DNA from: Patescibacteria group bacterium | GTDB taxonomy: Bacteria; Patescibacteriota; Microgenomatia; UBA1406; GWC2-37-13 | Direction: 5' to 3' | DNA: 64,000 bases | NCBI GenBank assembly: GCA_026004455.1 | Contig: BPJE01000001.1 | Location: 366,325-430,324 of the forward strand | Made by a program: the position numbers and the translations under genes | The notes under the pieces: model-generated | What the model saw: the letters and a program-made list of their open reading frames with translations, nothing else | Database searches by the model: none | Told to the model about the DNA's origin: nothing | In this document: positions 7,846 through 16,460 of the stretch, in pieces | Position numbering within the stretch: the first letter of the stretch is position 1 | Layout: every line of letters begins with the position of its first letter

Positions 7846-10311
7846 TTGATAGTAAATAATATTAGGCTGATTTTCATCAAAAATTTCTGTTATTGGCTCA
7901 ATAGCATCCGTTTGGAATGGTCTAAATAAAATTAATCCTCTAACGTTCGAGTTATTATTCACAATGTTTACATATCTTGTTAAATCTTCGGCAGGATTTC
8001 CTCTCTCGGGATAAAAATGAACCTCAGTAAGTAAAACATCTAAATATTGGATGTGTGTTAATAATTGTTGAAGTTCTTCTGGAGGTAAACTTCTATTATT
8101 TGTTTGTAAACCCAAAATTAAAGGAATTTGATCTGGTTCATTAATGTTATAATTATCTGCTAAAAGCATTCTAAATGCATTTTGTCTTTGAGAAACTAAG
8201 ACTTGTTCTATATAAGAAATAGAATTGGGATCGAGAGCTGGAGTATTATCATTAATAATAATTATGAAGTCTCTTCCAGGTTCTAAGCCGGAATCTACAA
8301 ATATTTTATATGTTTGATAAATAAAATATCCTAAGTAATCTGTTTCTCCGTGTTTATCGCGGAGTGGCTCTCTCTCAGTATTACGATAATTTACTCTTCC
8401 TACTAAAAAGGGCTCATTATATTCAACTAAAATTGGGTCTATATTTAGCTTTTGTCTTGTAAGTTGTGCTATTATTTTTAGTCTTTCTGAAAGCCATTGG
8501 TCAACGTTGTTAGAATTTATTCTGTCAGGATATTTTCCTGGCTCTGCAACATAATGAAATAAGAGTCCCATATTGTTTTGATTTGCTATATCAAAACTAC
8601 GCAGAGAAGCAGAATTATTAGGTATTCTTTCCTCAATATCTGGTCCTGGCCTAACTTGTCCATCTAGAGCTAAAATACCTCCCCGCCCAAAATGTTCCTC
8701 GGCAAGAGCTCTGTAAGAATAATTTTTAGTTAGTTCTCCCCCCATATAAACACCGACAAATTTGTTTCTTAATTTCCACCATCTCCCAGGAGTTAATATT
8801 TCCCATCTGTCTTTATCTTTATTAAAAATAAAAAAATGATAATCACCAGGCAAATATTTGTTTGAAGAATTTAAGGAATAGTAAGCCACAACCACATTTT
8901 CTCTCACCTCATTTCCTGCCTCATCTTTTATTACCTCTCCAGTTTTTGGGTCTTTTTTGGGAACTTCTATTGTTTGGTAGGTTAATCCCTGAGTGACTTG
9001 TTCGGGAGTGATTCTAATTCCGGCTTTATTTAGGGCATTAACAAAGTTACCAATAGAAGATTTAATTTCATTTTTTTCAAAATCAGGCTTAGGCAATAAT
9101 ATTATATTATTATCTGGGTTAATTTTTAAATTTTGTGTTTCTTGTTGTAAAATTGAATATTCTTGTCCATTTAATTTTCCAGCAATATATCCAATTTGTC
9201 CATTTCCTAAGTCAACTTTATGCCAATAATTATCATTATTAGGATCATTAGGATCAATTTTTGTTCCCTTATCATCAACTGTTTCTAAGTATTTTATTTG
9301 TTTAAAATTATCAGGTGTTAATTGACCAATTTTTGATTCACTAGTTGAAGGTCCTTTTCTAATATTCATTATATTTTTAGATGTGATATATGATTGATTT
9401 AATTCTATTATAAAACTTCCATCTGATAAATTAATTTCGCCAAAATATTTGTCATTATGATACAATACAGCAATGTTTGGTTCTTGGTTATCTAATATGA
9501 CTTCTAATTTTCCATTAGACTCATCTTCAAAATTTATATATTTTGATAGTTCTTCTAAAGGTAAATTTATTTGATATCCGTTAATAATTATATTTATTTT
9601 ATTATCATCTATAAAATAACTAGCATTTATAGTTTCGTTATTATTTCCTCCAATATTAGTTGATAATTTTGCAATCCATCCATTAGATTCTCCTGTTGTT
9701 GAAATGATTATTGTGTCTTTTGGAGATTGAATTACTGGTTGACCAGATATAACTGTTTTTTCTAAATCAAGATCAACACTAACTCCACTTGAATTAGTAT
9801 ATGTAATTTTATATGTAGATGATTTAGGTTCATTTACTAACTTAGCATTAAATTCTTGTCCTCCAATTTGAATAGATGGAGGAATAAGGATTAAGTTTGA
9901 TTTACCATCGGAATCTATAATTAATCCATAGCTGTTAATTTCCTTAGGATAAAAGAGTTCTGATTTTCCATCTTCGACTTTAATTTCTGGAATTCTTAAT
10001 TCAACAAAAGGTCCTTTAATTGATTCTTTATTATTAAAAATTTTTTCTGTATCTAAACCTGAATAATAATTTTGTATAGCTTCAAGTGCTTGATTAACAG
10101 ATGGATTTTCTATTATTTGATTTTTAGGTATAGATGTTTCTGAGGGTGATGGATTGGTAATAGGAACAGGAGGGGGTGGTTGTTCTATATTTGTCGAGCT
10201 ACCTTGTAGATCAGGACTAGAATATAAAGAAACACCCAAAACTGCAGCTGCAATCAAATTAGGAATTCTTTCTTTTGCTTTTAAATTTCTTTCAACAGGA
10301 TTTGCTGACAT
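7834..10311 (-). CDS. Large exported protein with SH3 domain and GH10-like C-terminal barrel
   Basis: 825 residues. A hydrophobic segment (IAAAVLGVSLYSS, about residues 22-34) follows a basic N-terminus and acts as export signal or anchor, then a Pro/Ser-rich stalk. A bacterial SH3 domain follows (about residues 315-385: NIMNIRKGPSTSESKIGQ ... NGQIGYIAGK). The C-terminal ~280 residues look like a glycoside hydrolase barrel: ILVEYNEPF matches the acid/base strand of GH10 enzymes, and LLTEVHFYPE (Glu near residue 763) matches the GH10 nucleophile strand. It probably binds and cuts wall or capsule glycan outside the cell. The barrel assignment rests on two motifs and is inference. Confidence 0.6.
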   Translation of the reverse strand: MSANPVERNLKAKERIPNLIAAAVLGVSLYSSPDLQGSSTNIEQPPPPVPITNPSPSETSIPKNQIIENPSVNQALEAIQNYYSGLDTEKIFNNKESIKGPFVELRIPEIKVEDGKSELFYPKEINSYGLIIDSDGKSNLILIPPSIQIGGQEFNAKLVNEPKSSTYKITYTNSSGVSVDLDLEKTVISGQPVIQSPKDTIIISTTGESNGWIAKLSTNIGGNNNETINASYFIDDNKINIIINGYQINLPLEELSKYINFEDESNGKLEVILDNQEPNIAVLYHNDKYFGEINLSDGSFIIELNQSYITSKNIMNIRKGPSTSESKIGQLTPDNFKQIKYLETVDDKGTKIDPNDPNNDNYWHKVDLGNGQIGYIAGKLNGQEYSILQQETQNLKINPDNNIILLPKPDFEKNEIKSSIGNFVNALNKAGIRITPEQVTQGLTYQTIEVPKKDPKTGEVIKDEAGNEVRENVVVAYYSLNSSNKYLPGDYHFFIFNKDKDRWEILTPGRWWKLRNKFVGVYMGGELTKNYSYRALAEEHFGRGGILALDGQVRPGPDIEERIPNNSASLRSFDIANQNNMGLLFHYVAEPGKYPDRINSNNVDQWLSERLKIIAQLTRQKLNIDPILVEYNEPFLVGRVNYRNTEREPLRDKHGETDYLGYFIYQTYKIFVDSGLEPGRDFIIIINDNTPALDPNSISYIEQVLVSQRQNAFRMLLADNYNINEPDQIPLILGLQTNNRSLPPEELQQLLTHIQYLDVLLTEVHFYPERGNPAEDLTRYVNIVNNNSNVRGLILFRPFQTDAIEPITEIFDENQPNIIYYQLLR

Positions 10312-10374
10312 ATTTTTTAGATATTATAAAATATCTTTTAATAAAAATCAAGCTTTTTTTATGGCTTACATTAA

Positions 10375-11208
10375 TTATTCTACTTTTGTTACCATAAAAT
10401 CAGAAAATTGGAAGTTATTGGTAGCAATATTAATAGTTTTTCCTGGAGCAATAATTTGTTCTTCAGCAAAAATTAAATTACCATCTTTTTTTCGGACTTT
10501 TATTTTGGCTTTAACAAAAATATAACGGCGAAGTTCAGGGGTGGTTTCTGGATAGTTACCAAAAATATCACTAGTTAATGTTTGGGTATCTTTAGCTGTT
10601 TTTTCTAAAACTTCAAATACTTTTTCTTTTCCATCAAAATAAAAATCACCAATTATAATTGAATCATACTCCCAAGGATTAGCGTTGCGTTTGGTTAAAA
10701 TAATTATTTTTTCCTCATATTTTTCTTTAATTGGTTTTTCTGAAATATCAATAACTGTCCCAGAAAACTGCAAAGACGGAAACTCAAAATCAACTGGCGA
10801 GCCAACACCAATGGCTGAGCGTTTAAAATTATATTTGCCAACTTTTCCCATTTTGGTAACTTTTAATTTCATTAAAAGATAAACATCGTATTGATTTGAT
10901 CCCCACCAAGGATAGTATCTTATTTCTAGAATCTCTGACTGAAGTTTTCCCGTTAATTCTTTTTCCTGTTCTTGAGTTTCTTTTATTTTTTTAAAAGCTT
11001 CAATGTACCACATTGATGGTTTTTGAGTTGAGGCCCACCATAAGCCTTGACCTACCTTTACTTTCACATAGACATAGGTTGGTTTAACAAAAAAAAGTTT
11101 ATAAATTGAAACGATACCAACAAAAGCAATACAAGCAAAAAAAATAGAGAGAAAATAATTATCAACCAAAAACTTCCAAAGTTTTCTAAAAAATGATTTT
11201 TTTTTCAT
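10375..11208 (-). CDS. Single-pass membrane protein of unknown function
   Basis: 277 residues from the ATG at 11208 (MKKKSFFRKLW); a longer start at 11229 is possible but adds nothing typical of a signal. One membrane helix (YFLSIFFACIAFVGIVSIY, about residues 17-35) is followed by an extracytoplasmic beta-rich region with no recognised domain: VKVGQGLWWAST, EIRYYPWWGSNQYDVYLLMKL and an ending APGKTINIATNNFQFSDF. I do not recognise the family. It follows the SH3/GH10-like gene's divergent upstream region on the same strand, so the two may be co-expressed surface proteins. Confidence 0.6.
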   Translation of the reverse strand: MKKKSFFRKLWKFLVDNYFLSIFFACIAFVGIVSIYKLFFVKPTYVYVKVKVGQGLWWASTQKPSMWYIEAFKKIKETQEQEKELTGKLQSEILEIRYYPWWGSNQYDVYLLMKLKVTKMGKVGKYNFKRSAIGVGSPVDFEFPSLQFSGTVIDISEKPIKEKYEEKIIILTKRNANPWEYDSIIIGDFYFDGKEKVFEVLEKTAKDTQTLTSDIFGNYPETTPELRRYIFVKAKIKVRKKDGNLIFAEEQIIAPGKTINIATNNFQFSDFMVTKVE

Positions 11209-11291
11209 AGTGTTTAGCTCAAAACCCAAAACTTAAGCGCAAAGTTACAATTTAAAACTCAAAACTATTGAAAATAACCCCGAATATTTAA

Positions 11292-11352
11292 TATCTAACA
11301 CCTGCCTTTCATCCCTATCGGTAGGTAGAGAAATCGGCAGGAAGGTTAGATG
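11292..11352. repeat. Imperfect palindrome built on TCTAAC repeats
   Basis: ATCTAACACCTGCC (11292-11306) is mirrored by GGCAGGAAGGTTAGAT (11336-11351), with a loop containing an ATCGG/CCGAT-like inner part. The outer arms are the TCTAAC micro-repeat that also occurs at 16363-16393 and 20880-20912. It separates the PqqD-like gene from the membrane protein gene and could act as a processing hairpin; no T-run follows. Confidence 0.4.
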
Positions 11353-11367
11353 TCAATTATTATTTTT

Positions 11368-11669
11368 CTATCTTTTAAATCTTTCATTAACTTGCTCATA
11401 ATCTTTTTCTAGCCTTTCTTTTTTTACTTCATATTTTTTTAAGTATATAGTCAATAATTTTTTCTTTGTCCCATTTTTTCTTTAAGTTTATCAAAAATAA
11501 CACTGGCAGTTTCATTGAAGGTGTACAAAACTGATTGGTCAGCATCAAAAATCACGGTTTGATTGTCCATTTTTTGGACAATTAAGACCTTTTTGGATTT
11601 TGATTTTTGATTGATTTTTCTTGATATTTGTTTTTTTGGAAGACATAAATTATTATTAATTTTACCCAA
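11368..11669 (-). pseudogene. PqqD-family peptide-binding protein, two frameshifts
   Basis: The visible frame (11669-11451, TTG start) encodes VLIVQKMDNQTVIFDADQ and VLYTFNETASVIFDKL, the hallmark LNETAxxIWxLL segment of PqqD-like RiPP recognition proteins. It is cut by an early stop, but removing one A from the A6 run near 11478 and one from the A7 run near 11411 restores IIDYILKKYEVKKERLEKD up to the stop at 11368-11370, giving about 98 residues as expected for PqqD. PqqD-like proteins hand a precursor peptide to a modifying enzyme. It overlaps the end of the sugar transferase relic. Whether it is broken or mis-sequenced is open. Confidence 0.65.
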
Positions 11670-12239
11670 AATTTTAATCGATTTTAAAACTGATTTTTAA
11701 ATCCTGCAACATAAACTTTTATTTTCTACATCTTTTAAATCAAGCCTCATCCATTTTTTAAAATTATTATGAAAGGCACCTTTGGCTACCCAAGATGATA
11801 GAATTCCAGGCTTAACATCAAATCTTTTTTGATAAATTTTAGGTATTCTTTTGGCTTCTTCAATTGGAAAGGGTCGAGGACCAACAAAAGACATCTCTCC
11901 TTTTAAAATATTAATTAATTGTGGTAGCTCATCAAATCCTATTTTTGCAATAATTTTGCCAATTTTTGTAAATCTTGGATCATCATGAATTTTAAAAACT
12001 GGTCCATCTGCTTGATTTAGGTGTTTGTATTTACTTTTTAACTTCTTCAGCGTTTTCCATCATAGTTCTGAATTTTGTAGACATAAAAAGGCTTTTTGTT
12101 TTTACCCGCTCTTTTTTGCTTGAAGATAAATGGGCCTTTGGAGGTCATTTTTACAGCGATGTATACAAATCAAGAAAAAGAGGCGAGAGAAGAAAATTAA
12201 AAGAATAATAGCAATGAGTTTTTCTAAAAATTTTGACAT
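11650..12239 (-). pseudogene. Undecaprenyl-phosphate sugar phosphotransferase (WcaJ/RfbP type), multiply frameshifted
   Basis: Pieces in different frames line up with a bacterial sugar transferase: MSKFLEKLIAIILLIFFS (membrane helix), MTSKGPFIFKQKRAGKNKKP, KFRTMMENAEEVK, GPVFKIHDDPRFTKIGKII, DELPQLINILKGEMSFVGPR and WVAKGAFHNNFKKWMRLDL. At least five single-base excesses, mostly in A or T runs, must be removed to join them. The intact longest part is 11894-11697. Such enzymes start glycan assembly on undecaprenyl phosphate. It sits between the VapC and PqqD genes. Five events in 590 nt favour true decay or a poor-quality stretch rather than isolated errors. Confidence 0.7.
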
Positions 12240-12254
12240 TTTAAAATTTTTAAC

Positions 12255-12695
12255 TTATTCTATTTGTTTATTTAGGTATATTAATATTTCTTTTGGCTCT
12301 TTTCGAATAATTGTCAGTTTATCAAAATCTTTATCAAAAGAGACAATAATAATCTTTTTTTCTAAAATTTCAGGATTGGAAGCAATTAAGGCATCAATGA
12401 ATTTTATTGAATATTTTTCATAAAGTTCTACCGCTTTAAAATAATCGTATTTATCATAAATTTCTAGACCTCTAAGATTGAGAATACTTTTTAAGGCTCT
12501 AACTGCTTTTTCTTTTTCAAATTTATAAAATGAAGTTAATGTCCAAATTAATTCTGCTAGAACTAACGTTGAAGTGCAACCTTTTATTTGGTTTTTCTTT
12601 ATCGCTTTAAGAAAATTTAATGAAAAATTAAATTGTTCTTCATCATCTTTAATCAGAGTTCTAATAAAAATATTAGTGTCAACAAAATATTTCAT
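12255..12695 (-). CDS. PIN-domain toxin (VapC-like)
   Basis: 146 residues. MKYFVDTNIFIRTLIKDDEEQ gives the first acidic site and the Asn of PIN nucleases; LAELIWTLTSFY carries the central Glu; FIDALIASNPEI and IVSFDKDFDKL provide the last two acidic residues. This is the VapC family of type II toxins, Mg-dependent ribonucleases usually acting on tRNA or rRNA. The start lies 4 nt downstream of the AbrB-type antitoxin stop, a normal VapBC layout. It ends 16 nt before the sugar transferase relic. Confidence 0.85.
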   Translation of the reverse strand: MKYFVDTNIFIRTLIKDDEEQFNFSLNFLKAIKKNQIKGCTSTLVLAELIWTLTSFYKFEKEKAVRALKSILNLRGLEIYDKYDYFKAVELYEKYSIKFIDALIASNPEILEKKIIIVSFDKDFDKLTIIRKEPKEILIYLNKQIE

Positions 12696-12699
12696 AAAT

Positions 12700-12933
12700 T
12701 TAAAATCTTTGATAATTTTTTTCCATCTCTTCGCGGGCCTTTAAAATATTTTTTTTGAAGCTTGGTTTTAATTTTCCCGCCAAGACAATAATATCTTCGG
12801 TTGGCTTGATTTTAATAAACTCTTTTTCTACCTCAATTGAAACTTTATCATATTCTTTAATACCTAAAAAGGTTCTTATTGATTTAGGAATGGTTATTTG
12901 GCCTTTTTGGGTAACAGTGGTAATAAATTGCAT
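12700..12933 (-). CDS. AbrB/SpoVT-fold antitoxin (VapB-like)
   Basis: 77 residues. TVTQKGQITIPKSIRTFLGI is the swapped-hairpin DNA-binding motif of AbrB/MazE/VapB antitoxins, followed by a short C-terminal tail (EDIIVLAGKLKPSFKKN) of the type that wraps the PIN toxin. First gene of the pair with the PIN toxin. A promoter with a palindrome over its start region lies immediately upstream (12951-12995), consistent with autoregulation by the toxin-antitoxin complex. Confidence 0.85.
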   Translation of the reverse strand: MQFITTVTQKGQITIPKSIRTFLGIKEYDKVSIEVEKEFIKIKPTEDIIVLAGKLKPSFKKNILKAREEMEKNYQRF

Positions 12934-12950
12934 AAATTCTTACTTTATAA

Positions 12951-12995
12951 ATTAGTAATACTAATATTATATAACTTACTAAGTTTTAATTTCAA
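12951..12995 (-). promoter_or_regulatory. Promoter and palindromic operator of the vapBC-like module
   Basis: On the minus strand: a TTGAAA -35 box (12990-12995), 18-nt spacer, TATAAT -10 box (12966-12971), then the palindrome ATTAGTAATACTAAT (12951-12965) exactly at the expected transcription start. The first antitoxin codon is at 12933. Box sequences and symmetry are seen directly; regulation by the antitoxin is inferred. Confidence 0.6.
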
Positions 12996-14199
12996 GAGTT
13001 TTTTTTATTTTAATTTTAAGTAAAATCGTTGAATTTATTTTTTTATAAACACTCCACAAAACAGCAGCAATTACTTGAAAATTAAAAAACACCAAAATTT
13101 TTTTCCACCAAGGATTAGGGCTTAAGAGAAATAGGTTTAAAAAGCGATGAATGCCGGCTTGAATTCGAGTTTCATCATCAAAAATATTGAAATTTCTGAA
13201 GTTATAAAGTTTTAAATTTAAAAAGTTAGAAGGTTTTATCTGTGATAAAAAGTTATTTGGTAGGGGAGTTTGATAGTGTTTTTTTAAAAGATAAAAAACA
13301 GGATAGACAAAATTATTTAATTTGTATTTTTCAATATCATCCTGAACTTTAGTTAGAGTTTCGTTTAATTTTTTGGTTTTTTTTATCACTTGATTTAAAA
13401 ACTCATACCGAAAAGCACCTTTGAAATTATGATGAAAAAGATGTAAAGCGAGATAGAGTATTAAGTAGTTAGTATTAAGTATTAAGAAATTTTCGTTTAA
13501 GATTTTTACTCTTTTTTTGTTTTTTAAAAATTCTTTTGTTAAATCGTCTATTAGTTTTTGAAAATAAAGATTATTAAAGTGGCCAAGATGGACAATTGAT
13601 AGTTCAACTAATTGTAAATGGATGTCCAAAGCTACAATAAAACTGTTAAATTTTTTGTAAAAAGTGATTTCTAATTCCTGCCTTTGTAATTTTTTTACTT
13701 GTTTAGACCAATGTAAATCAGCTTTTTGATAGCCAAATTTAAATAAAATATTTTGTGCTTTTTGAAAATCTTTTTTATCAATAAGGACATCGCAATCAGC
13801 ATAAATGCGTTGAGGGTGTTTGCCTTCAAAATATAAATGAAGTGGCAATCCTTTTAAAAAAACATAATTGATTTTTTCTTTGTCAAAGGCTTTTTTTATT
13901 TTAACAATTTCGGAAAAATAATGGGTTGATTGGATAAGATAAAGAGTTTCTGGTTTAAAAATTTGTCCATTTCTTTTGACTTGATAAACTTTGCCTAAAA
14001 TTTGTCTGAGATAAATTTTCCCATCAGATTTTGGGTTATTGTCGCCTTTAGTTATAATATATTTTTGTGTTTTATAAATTACCCGATGACAAATAATTTT
14101 ATTTTTTTTTTGAAAAACAATGAGATCATTAATTTTAATTTTTGAAAAAGAGGTTTTTTTAAAATATAAAATATCATCTTCATACAAAATAGGAAGCAT
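12979..14199 (-). CDS. Signal peptidase S26B-like / nucleotidyltransferase (NTP_transf_5) fusion
   Basis: 406 residues in the intact frame. Residues 1-85 resemble SipW-type signal peptidases: KSMLP (the Ser codon lies just before the first ATG), EDDILYFKK, NDLIVFQKKNKIICHRVI (His replacing the usual Lys) and ITKGDNNPKSDG. The rest is an uncharacterised nucleotidyltransferase: FLKGLPLHLYFEGKHPQRIYADCDVLID has the paired acidic residues after a GLP loop. The serine-containing start is out of reach without a frameshift: dropping one A near 14209 links it to a GTG start at 14266. The fusion suggests a protein that cleaves and nucleotidylates a peptide, fitting the nearby PqqD, HprK-like and Cys-rich peptide genes. 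The function is inferred. Confidence 0.62.
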   Translation of the reverse strand: MLPILYEDDILYFKKTSFSKIKINDLIVFQKKNKIICHRVIYKTQKYIITKGDNNPKSDGKIYLRQILGKVYQVKRNGQIFKPETLYLIQSTHYFSEIVKIKKAFDKEKINYVFLKGLPLHLYFEGKHPQRIYADCDVLIDKKDFQKAQNILFKFGYQKADLHWSKQVKKLQRQELEITFYKKFNSFIVALDIHLQLVELSIVHLGHFNNLYFQKLIDDLTKEFLKNKKRVKILNENFLILNTNYLILYLALHLFHHNFKGAFRYEFLNQVIKKTKKLNETLTKVQDDIEKYKLNNFVYPVFYLLKKHYQTPLPNNFLSQIKPSNFLNLKLYNFRNFNIFDDETRIQAGIHRFLNLFLLSPNPWWKKILVFFNFQVIAAVLWSVYKKINSTILLKIKIKKTLEIKT

Positions 14200-14359
14200 G
14201 CTTTTACCTTGAGATTTTGAGAGTTAAAGATTGTTGAAATTTTATTAATGAAATGAGTTTTTTCACTTTTTAATTTTATAATATTTTTTTATTTTTTAAA
14301 TTTGAAGTATTGAATTTAATAGAGAATTTTTTTAAACTAAAATTATAAAACATATTTTA

Positions 14360-14388
14360 TTGACAAAAATTTTTTTTTATTTTATTAT
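14360..14388 (+). promoter_or_regulatory. Promoter of the small-peptide operon
   Basis: TTGACA (14360-14365), 17-nt spacer, TATTAT (14383-14388), followed by the start codon at 14403. Close to consensus in an otherwise A/T-only stretch; it would transcribe the membrane protein gene and the Cys-rich peptide gene. Confidence 0.6.
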
Positions 14389-14402
14389 AGTAAATAAAAA
14401 GG

Positions 14403-14894
14403 ATGAAAAAAAATTTTTTAATTTTTCTTAATTTAATCTTAATATTTGTTGTATTAATAGAATTATTTTATTTTTTATTTTTGAATAATTTAAATCCTAA
14501 TTTAAGTAATGGTAAAGATTTAAGTTATGATGTTAACCAGTCTAAAAATTCAGAAATTAATAAAGAAAATGATTTTCAAAAAGATAAGATTTTAAATTTT
14601 TTGAATAAGCATAGATATGTTTTAAAAGATGATAATTTCAGTATTAATTTAGAATTTAAAGGATATTCCGAGGTAAAGAAAAATGAAGAATTACATATAT
14701 ATATTTATAAAGATTCAAGTTTAAAAGATAATATAATAAATATTGGTGGAAATTTAAAAAAAGAAAATTTTATAATTGGAGGTAGACCAATAGAAGATGA
14801 GAGTTTAATAGAAAAATTTGATAAAAAAGAGATTGATGTTATGATAAAATTTAACTATAATGAAAATAAAGTAGATTATTTTTTTAGTATTTAA
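14403..14894 (+). CDS. Membrane-anchored protein of unknown function, upstream of Cys-rich peptide
   Basis: 163 residues. MKKNFLIFLNLILIFVVLIELFYFLFL (residues 1-27) is an uncleaved signal anchor; then an Asn/Lys-rich linker and a small beta-rich extracellular part (FSINLEFKGYSEV ... HIYIYKDSSL ... VMIKFNYNENKVDYFFSI). No family recognised. The stop is 5 nt before the ATG of the 61-residue peptide, so the two are one transcription unit from the promoter at 14360. It could be an immunity, export or receptor partner of the peptide, but nothing in the sequence proves this. Confidence 0.6.
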   Translation: MKKNFLIFLNLILIFVVLIELFYFLFLNNLNPNLSNGKDLSYDVNQSKNSEINKENDFQKDKILNFLNKHRYVLKDDNFSINLEFKGYSEVKKNEELHIYIYKDSSLKDNIINIGGNLKKENFIIGGRPIEDESLIEKFDKKEIDVMIKFNYNENKVDYFFSI

Positions 14895-14899
14895 AATTA

Positions 14900-15085
14900 A
14901 TGAAAATAAAATATAAAAAACCTCAAATAAAAAAAAACAAATTTATAGTGAATTTTATTGATTTTGAAAATTTGTTAGCTGGTTGTACATGTAGATGTCG
15001 AGCAAACAGTGTATATTGTAATGATTCATCAAAATGTATTTGGTCTTGTACTAATCAAGGACTGGTTGATCGTTGTGGATGTTAG
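14900..15085 (+). CDS. Cys-rich small peptide, candidate RiPP precursor
   Basis: 61 residues. A basic leader-like N-terminus (KYKKPQIKKNKFIVNFIDF) ends in ENLLAG and is followed by a core with eight cysteines (positions 29, 31, 33, 40, 46, 50, 59, 61), spaced C-T-C-R-C and ending C-G-C. YKKPxIKK leaders are common among short modified peptides in bacteria; LLA before the core would suit leader cleavage. No Shine-Dalgarno is obvious, so translation is probably coupled to the gene 5 nt upstream. Neighbours are PqqD-like, S26B/nucleotidyltransferase and HprK-like genes. No radical SAM, YcaO or lanthionine enzyme is in the window. Alternatively a disulfide-rich secreted peptide. Confidence 0.62.
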   Translation: MKIKYKKPQIKKNKFIVNFIDFENLLAGCTCRCRANSVYCNDSSKCIWSCTNQGLVDRCGC

Positions 15086-15087
15086 AA

Positions 15088-15906
15088 TTAAATTAAATTT
15101 TTAATTTTTAAATTAAACTTTAATATAAAAAAATTTTTTTCATTAATTTCTAAAAATTTCTTCGTATTTAAAATTATTAGCTTTTGATTAACTAAACCAG
15201 AAAATACTTGTTTGTAGAAATTATTAATAATAATATTTTTATCTTTTATAAGAGATATACAATTTTTTTTACTTTTTTTAATAAAAAAAATTTTTTTTAG
15301 AAAATATCCTCTTATATTTTTTTTTAAATCTTTTTTTAAGTATTCCATAATTGATTGATATACAAAATAATGATTATCTTTTGGAATAAGATAAAAAACA
15401 TCATCACAAAATATTTGATATTTACTGTTTTTACTAAGTAATTTAGCAATGGTTGATTTTCCTCCTCCATTTTTTGCTAAAAAAATATAAGCATAATTAT
15501 CTTTATCTATAATAGCTGAACCATGAATTGTTAAACCGCCTATGTTAGCAATAAGCGAATAGAAAACTTGATTTAACAAAATAAAAAATTGATTTTCACT
15601 GGAGTTTAACGCATAAAATAATATTTTTCTTTTATTTAATTGTTTTGAAATGGGAAAATAAAAATTAAAAAATTTTTTTTTAAAAGTAAATATTTGGGCT
15701 TGATATTGAAAAACAAAATTTATTTCAAATACAACATTTTTTTTATTATTTTCATAAGTTATTAATTGACCTAATTTTTTTTCAATTATTCTGATCCAAA
15801 TTTTTTTCAATTTATTGATGTTTTTCTTATCTTTTTCTTCTATATTTTCTTGAAATTTAATTTTTATAATAAAATCTAAAAATTTTAAGTAAATTTTTTC
15901 TTCCAT
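15088..15906 (-). CDS. HPr kinase-like P-loop protein
   Basis: 272 residues. GGLTIHGSAIID is the lead-in strand and YIFLAKNGGGKSTIAKLLS (about residues 134-152) is a Walker A loop of the HprK/PEPCK-like type, followed by IFCDDVFYLI, the conserved acidic pair that binds Mg. The N-terminal 120 residues and the Lys-rich C-terminus show no further domain. HprK-related kinases occur beside PqqD proteins and nucleotidyltransferases in peptide-modification clusters (for example the HPr-rel-A type and lasso peptide tailoring). Convergent with the peptide gene, 2 nt apart. The peptide is the obvious candidate substrate, by inference. Confidence 0.72.
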   Translation of the reverse strand: MEEKIYLKFLDFIIKIKFQENIEEKDKKNINKLKKIWIRIIEKKLGQLITYENNKKNVVFEINFVFQYQAQIFTFKKKFFNFYFPISKQLNKRKILFYALNSSENQFFILLNQVFYSLIANIGGLTIHGSAIIDKDNYAYIFLAKNGGGKSTIAKLLSKNSKYQIFCDDVFYLIPKDNHYFVYQSIMEYLKKDLKKNIRGYFLKKIFFIKKSKKNCISLIKDKNIIINNFYKQVFSGLVNQKLIILNTKKFLEINEKNFFILKFNLKIKNLI

Positions 15907-16362
15907 TGAGTTTTATTAATAAATAAAAATTAATATATTATATCAAAACAGTAAATTTGATTTAAATTTTCTATTTTTTTATTTTCGAAGACTTTTTTCT
16001 TATTATATTTTTTGATTTATTAAATGTTTTAAAATATAGAATTATAAATATTATATGAGGCTATATTATAGGGTTAGTAGTTTAAATTTGATAATTGTAA
16101 AAATATGCTTAAGTGTTTAATTTGAGTCGGCAAAATTGTAAGTTTAATATAATTTCTCAAAAAATCTTTTAAAATTTATTTTATGATTGTTAGACAATAT
16201 TGGATTATTGATTGTTTTTTTTAACTAAAATTGTTAAGTTAATTTCTTAATTATATTGTAAGAAGCTAAAGATCGTAATACAATTATGATTTCAGATAGT
16301 GTCTTTTGATTACGATTCAGACTTATTTTCCAATCCAACCTACGAGGTCACTGGTTATTGGC

Positions 16363-16454
16363 ATCTAACACTTAATATCTAACATCTAACTTTTAAGGAC
16401 AGAACCTCTTTGAAAAAAAGTTCTGCCCTTGTTATCTTATCAAAGACTGTCTTT
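16363..16454. repeat. TCTAAC micro-repeats plus two palindromic repeat copies
   Basis: Within the gene-free stretch 15907-16618: TCTAAC-type units at about 16363-16393, a degenerate AAGGACAGAACC hairpin (16395-16430) and an AAAGACTGTCTTT palindrome (16442-16454). Each has close relatives elsewhere in the window. The remainder of 15907-16362 is A/T-rich sequence in which I see no gene, only a possible TATAAT for the HprK-like gene at 15937-15942. Confidence 0.65.
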
Positions 16455-16460
16455 TATTAA

